DNA of 64,000 bases from Chryseobacterium sp. SORGH_AS_0447. Its GTDB lineage: Bacteria; Bacteroidota; Bacteroidia; Flavobacteriales; Weeksellaceae. Below the pieces are notes generated by a model that saw only the letters and a program-made list of their open reading frames with translations, made no database searches and was not told the DNA's origin. Of this stretch, positions 60,217 through 64,000 are shown piece after piece. The position numbers were made by a program, and so were the translations under genes. The stretch lies in contig NZ_JAUTAR010000001.1 in assembly GCF_030818695.1 (NCBI RefSeq), positions 2,040,501-2,104,500 of the forward strand, given 5' to 3'. How positions within the stretch are numbered: the stretch's first letter is position 1; the number at the start of each line of letters is the position of its first letter.

Positions 60217-63180
60217 ATGGCGAAAAAAATTATAAGAAATTTACAAATAGGGGTAATCCTTTCTCTTATACTTCTTATTGCGAGTTCTATAGCATCTTAT
60301 ATCAGTATAAATAATCAGATGGAGAACCGGAAAAGTCTCTTAAAAAGTAAAGAATCTATAAGTTTGGTAAAAGATGTCTTAAATACTTTATTGGATGCTG
60401 AAACAGGCAATCGGGGATATCAGCTTACCGGCCGGAATAATTTTCTTGAACCTTTCAATGAAAGTAAGAATGAATATCCGCTGCTCGTTTCCACCAAAGA
60501 CCAGCTTCATCTTGAAGATAAAAATCAGATTAAGATACTGAATGAACTGCTACAGACTTCAGGAATGATGATGAAAGGATATGTCTCGTTCATTAATAAT
60601 CGTAAAAAAGGAATATTAATGACCACTGAAGAGCTTGTGCAGGATAAGAGGGCAATGGATAAATGTCGAATGCTTGTTCAGGAATTTGTAAAAAACGAGG
60701 AAGTCCAGCTTGCTATAAAAAATGAAGATCTGAATAAGTCTTCTAAACGGACGGTTTTATTTATTATCTTTTCTGCTATTGCAACTATTGGTGTTACCAT
60801 CTTTGTTTATATACAACTAAAATCTGACCTTATCCGCCGGGATAAATTGGAAAAAGATCTGTTTAACACGAAGGAAATGCTAGAGGAAACAAGTGCAGTG
60901 GCCCAGGTTGGAGGATGGGAAGCTAATCTGAAGACCCGAAAGCTATCCTGGTCTCAATGCACAAGAGAAATTCACAAAACTGAAAATAGTTATCAGCCGA
61001 CTTTTGAAAATGCCCTCGAGTTTTACAAAGGAAAAAGCGGGGAAAGAATAAAATATCTCTTTAACCGGGCAGTAAAGCAAGGGATTTCTTTTGATGAGGA
61101 ACTTCAGCTATTGCGAAATGACGGCGTTACAATCTGGGTAAGAATAAAGGGAGTTCCCGAATTTGAAGGTGAAGTCTGCAACAGGGTTTTTGGAATCATT
61201 CAGGACATTGATGCGTTCAAGAAAATGCTTCTCGAAGTTACCAAGAAAGAGGCTATGATGCAGTCCTTTGCCACTGATGTTCCTATTCCTTTGGCCATGT
61301 TTGACAAAGACCTCAATTATGTTGCTGTAAGCAGCCGATGGAGGAATGAATTCAATGTGAAGAATGTGGATCTTATCGGTCATAATCTATTAACCATATC
61401 TCCGAATGTTCCGGAAGAAAGAAAAGAGATTTACAGGAATGCATTGTTGGGGAAATCGTACAACAACGAGGATTTTACGTTGGAGATGGAAGGAAAAGAA
61501 GAAATTCAGCATTACGATCTTAAAGTCGGACCCTGGTATCTTACCAAAGATGAAGTTGGTGGTATCATCATTTTCATACAGAATATTACAAATGCCGTAA
61601 AGATCAATGAAGAACTGAAAAATGCGAAGGAAGCTGCAGACATAGCCAGCAAGGCAAAATCCGAATTTCTGGCCAATATGAGTCATGAGATCCGTACTCC
61701 TTTGAACGGAGTGATTGGCTTTTCAGATCTTCTCCTAAGAACACCGCTCAATGAAACACAGACACAGTATCTGAATTATATCAATGAATCGGGGGAAAAC
61801 CTGCTGAGCATCATTAATGATATACTGGATTTTTCTAAAATAGAATCCGGAAAAATGGAACTTTCGATCGATAAATGCGATGTTTATGATATGGTTAGTC
61901 AGGTTATAAATGTCATCCTTTATCAATCCCGAAAAAAGAATATCGAACTTCTCCTCAATATCGAGCCTGGCCTTCCGGCAACACTATTCATTGATGAAGC
62001 AAGGTTGAAACAGATTCTTATCAATCTTCTGGGAAATGCCGTGAAATTTACAGAAAAGGGAGAAATCGAACTAAAAGTGGAGAAATTAAGCATGGATGAT
62101 AATACCATTGCTTTGCGTTTCTCGGTAAGAGATACGGGAATTGGTATTCCTGTGGAGAAGCAGAAATATATTTTTGCGGCCTTTACACAGGAAAACAGCT
62201 CTATCAGCAAACGATATGGAGGCACTGGACTCGGGCTAACGATCTCGAACAATATCCTGGAATACATGGGAAGCCGTTTGTCGCTGACCAGCGAGAAGGA
62301 TAAAGGTTCCGTATTTTCTTTCGATATTGAGGTTCCTTACGAGATCTCCGAATTGATTGAAGAGGATGAAATGATCGTTAAAACGGCCTTAGTGGTAGAC
62401 GATAACGAAACCAACAGGATCATTCTTGAACACATGCTTGCCTATAAAGATATCAAACCGACCTTAGTTTCCAATGGTTTGGAAGCCCTGGAGATCCTGT
62501 TGAAAGGCGAGCGGTTCGATGTGATTGTGATGGATCAGCTTATGCCTGTTATGTCAGGATTGGAAACAATAGATAAAATAACAGCACTGTTCAAGCAGCG
62601 AAAGGAAATTTCTCCAATGATAATCCTTTCTTCTTCTTCGGAAGAATTAAATGTTACTAATTCCCTTCGGAAAATAGAAAATGCACATTTATTGATGAAA
62701 CCCATCAAATCACATGATCTATTCAAAATCCTAAGAATGGCAGATGAAAATAATTCCATAGAAATTATCCAGGATCAGACCGGGAAAGCTCCGCATATAT
62801 TTGCTTCAGAACTGGAAGCGCTTTTGGTTGATGATAATCCGGTAAATATGCTCCTGAATAATAGGATAATGAAAGCTCTTGCTCCGGATATACGTCTAAC
62901 GGAAGTGGTCAATGGTATGCAGGCTTTGGAAGAATGCAAGAAAAAACTATTTTCCATTATTATTATGGATGTACAAATGCCAATAATGAGCGGTATTGAA
63001 GCGACACAACACATCAGAATGCTGCCGGGTTATGAGCAGGTTCCGATTATTGGCGTTACCGCTGGAAATGTGCTGGGTGAAAAAGAAAAATGTCTTGAAT
63101 CCGGAATGAATGACTTCCTTCCCAAACCGATACGGCAGGCAGACCTTTCTGAAGTACTTAAAAAATACATTGGTATGTAG
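60217..63180 (+). CDS. CHASE3/PAS hybrid sensor histidine kinase with two receiver domains
   Basis: This 987-residue protein has a first membrane helix (VILSLILLIASSIASYISI, ~12-30), a CHASE3 sensor (LLDAETGNRGYQLTGRNNFL), a second membrane helix (TVLFIIFSAIATIGVTIFVY, ~180-200) and two PAS-like units (~225-340 and ~350-470). HisKA (ANMSHEIRTPLNGV, His ~489), HATPase (NLLGNAVKFTEKGE, DTGIGIP, YGGTGLGLTISN) and two receivers follow: TALVVDDNETN with Asp ~772 in VIVMDQLMP, and ALLVDDNPVNM with Asp ~917 in IIIMDVQMP. There is no DNA-binding domain, so output needs a phosphotransfer partner elsewhere. It stands alone. Confidence 0.92.
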   Translation: MAKKIIRNLQIGVILSLILLIASSIASYISINNQMENRKSLLKSKESISLVKDVLNTLLDAETGNRGYQLTGRNNFLEPFNESKNEYPLLVSTKDQLHLEDKNQIKILNELLQTSGMMMKGYVSFINNRKKGILMTTEELVQDKRAMDKCRMLVQEFVKNEEVQLAIKNEDLNKSSKRTVLFIIFSAIATIGVTIFVYIQLKSDLIRRDKLEKDLFNTKEMLEETSAVAQVGGWEANLKTRKLSWSQCTREIHKTENSYQPTFENALEFYKGKSGERIKYLFNRAVKQGISFDEELQLLRNDGVTIWVRIKGVPEFEGEVCNRVFGIIQDIDAFKKMLLEVTKKEAMMQSFATDVPIPLAMFDKDLNYVAVSSRWRNEFNVKNVDLIGHNLLTISPNVPEERKEIYRNALLGKSYNNEDFTLEMEGKEEIQHYDLKVGPWYLTKDEVGGIIIFIQNITNAVKINEELKNAKEAADIASKAKSEFLANMSHEIRTPLNGVIGFSDLLLRTPLNETQTQYLNYINESGENLLSIINDILDFSKIESGKMELSIDKCDVYDMVSQVINVILYQSRKKNIELLLNIEPGLPATLFIDEARLKQILINLLGNAVKFTEKGEIELKVEKLSMDDNTIALRFSVRDTGIGIPVEKQKYIFAAFTQENSSISKRYGGTGLGLTISNNILEYMGSRLSLTSEKDKGSVFSFDIEVPYEISELIEEDEMIVKTALVVDDNETNRIILEHMLAYKDIKPTLVSNGLEALEILLKGERFDVIVMDQLMPVMSGLETIDKITALFKQRKEISPMIILSSSSEELNVTNSLRKIENAHLLMKPIKSHDLFKILRMADENNSIEIIQDQTGKAPHIFASELEALLVDDNPVNMLLNNRIMKALAPDIRLTEVVNGMQALEECKKKLFSIIIMDVQMPIMSGIEATQHIRMLPGYEQVPIIGVTAGNVLGEKEKCLESGMNDFLPKPIRQADLSEVLKKYIGM

Positions 63181-63329
63181 GATTTAAAAAAGATGATATA
63201 CATTTAAAACCTATAATGATTTGAAAAAGTTCTTAAGAATATTTGATTCTCATTAATCAACTATTCCCGCAGAAAAAGCATCGAATATCCTACAATAGCT
63301 TTATAATAAAAAGCAGTGGCAATTTATAT

Positions 63330-63362
63330 AAGCCCTCAACAATTAAATGTTGAGGGCTTTTC
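63330..63362 (+). terminator. Terminator after the hybrid kinase
   Basis: Stem AGCCCTCAACA-ATTAAA-TGTTGAGGGCT with T-rich tail. Confidence 0.85.
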
Positions 63363-63374
63363 TATTAACTAATA

Positions 63375-63396
63375 GGTGTAGTTATTTTACTACACC
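63375..63396. promoter_or_regulatory. Inverted repeat upstream of the last gene
   Basis: GGTGTAG-TTATTTTA-CTACACC, a perfect 7-base palindrome ~40 bases upstream of the -7 element (63438). Candidate operator. Confidence 0.4.
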
Positions 63397-63437
63397 AACT
63401 TCCATTTTCCACTACAGAGAAACTTTTACCGCCGCCG

Positions 63438-63445
63438 TAGATTTG
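63438..63445 (+). promoter_or_regulatory. Candidate -7 element of the last gene
   Basis: TAGATTTG matches TAnnTTTG, 54 bases before the ATG at 63499. No good -33 TTG is seen. Confidence 0.5.
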
Positions 63446-63498
63446 TAATGTTCAAAAGAGAACAATTAAATAAGTCTAAAAAATAAAAAAATACGATC

Positions 63499-64000
63499 AT
63501 GACAAAACAAATCGCCATCGCAGCCTTAACCATCGGAGCTTTCATCTTAGGAACCAACAATGCCCAGGCTCAAAATACGACAGCCACCACAACGGTTAAC
63601 ATCACCCTGAACGATGTTATCTCCATCGATGCGGGAAGTACGGCCATCGGTAATACGGTTGACTTCAACTATGCTACTGCAGCAGATTATAACTCCGATC
63701 AGACGGTTACTAAAGCCAACTCTTTGAAAGTGACTTCAACAAAGAACTTTAATGTAAAAGTAAAAGCAGGAGGTGCTAATTTCATGAACGGAACCAACGT
63801 GATCCCTGTGAATGTTTTAACAATAAAACCTTCTACCGCTGCAGGAACCATGGGCGGAACAAAAAGCGCTGTCGTTTTATCGGCGACGGATCAGACGTTG
63901 GTAGCGAACGCTCCATTTGGAAGTTCATTAACCCTGAACCTGGATTATACGATTCCAGCCGCAAAATCATCATCTTCTGATATCTTAGGAAAACCGGCAG
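63499..64000 (+). CDS. Secreted beta-rich protein, fimbrial/DUF4402-like (3' end outside window)
   Basis: ATG at 63499 opens a frame that runs off the window after 167 codons. It has a signal peptide (MTKQIAIAALTIGAFILGTN, cut after AQA) and a Thr/Val/Asn-rich beta-structured mature part (TATTTVNITLNDVISIDAGS, SLKVTSTKNFNVKVKAGGAN, LTLNLDYTIPAAKS). The pattern of short strands with N- and T-rich turns resembles DUF4402/fimbrial-subunit-like surface proteins frequent in Chryseobacterium. The family call is tentative because the C-terminus is missing. Confidence 0.7.
   Translation, partial: MTKQIAIAALTIGAFILGTNNAQAQNTTATTTVNITLNDVISIDAGSTAIGNTVDFNYATAADYNSDQTVTKANSLKVTSTKNFNVKVKAGGANFMNGTNVIPVNVLTIKPSTAAGTMGGTKSAVVLSATDQTLVANAPFGSSLTLNLDYTIPAAKSSSSDILGKPA

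Noticed and set aside
1..64000. tRNA or rRNA genes
   Set aside because: None could be recognised by reading either strand; a dedicated scan would be needed to exclude an unusual tRNA.

Overview
The window looks like a chromosomal segment of a Chryseobacterium-like member of the Flavobacteriia (Bacteroidota). Supporting signs are TAnnTTTG-type -7 promoter elements, a GldA gliding ABC ATPase, a SusC/SusD polysaccharide-utilisation locus, a hybrid two-component regulator, A-rich leaders in place of strong Shine-Dalgarno sites, and many short intergenic palindromes of the GGCTTCGACAGGCTCAGCC and GGGCTTTAGCCC kinds. The genus is inferred from overall gene content and protein style; no rRNA or tRNA gene is present to confirm it.

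Layout. 1-9.9 kb: 3' end of a GH3 beta-glucosidase, a small secreted protein, dihydrolipoyl dehydrogenase, a PH-domain protein, a patatin-like lipase, a repeat-rich gap, a small secreted protein broken by a stop, a flotillin-like gene broken by a one-base frameshift, and gldA. 10.9-20.9 kb: a light-damage and flavin cluster with an SDR/DUF2867 protein, a stand-alone GTP cyclohydrolase II, a TetR regulator, an ABC1/UbiB kinase, a tiny DUF2256 zinc-ribbon protein, cryptochrome DASH, a photolyase of the FeS-BCP type that has lost all cluster cysteines, and a TIGR03643/DUF2805 protein. A second SDR lacking its catalytic tyrosine and a MarR regulator follow. 21-31.5 kb: a DUF1275 membrane protein, an NTF2-like protein, a GNAT enzyme, a DJ-1/PfpI-type protein, a MarC protein, a propeller sensor kinase with a LuxR-type response regulator, and a multi-PAS kinase.

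32.3-42.0 kb: an isolated phage-tail-fibre-like module of three consecutive genes ending in a 2411-residue protein, followed by a small helical protein. The central ~6.3 kb of the giant gene is much more AT-rich than its two ends and than the rest of the window. No capsid, sheath, baseplate or lysis genes are visible nearby. This is the most unusual part of the window.

42.4-59.8 kb: a fructan (levan/inulin) utilisation locus: a hybrid two-component regulator with a periplasmic sugar-binding domain, an MFS sugar importer, a secreted GH32 enzyme, SusC, SusD, a DUF4960 surface lipoprotein, a second GH32-like lipoprotein and a PfkB fructokinase. An IS4-type element sits between the regulator and the rest. 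The inferred scheme is surface binding and cutting of fructan, TonB-driven import, periplasmic release of fructose, MFS uptake, phosphorylation, and regulation by the periplasmic fructose-sensing regulator. 60.2-64 kb: a CHASE3/PAS hybrid kinase with two receiver domains and the start of a small secreted protein that runs off the window.
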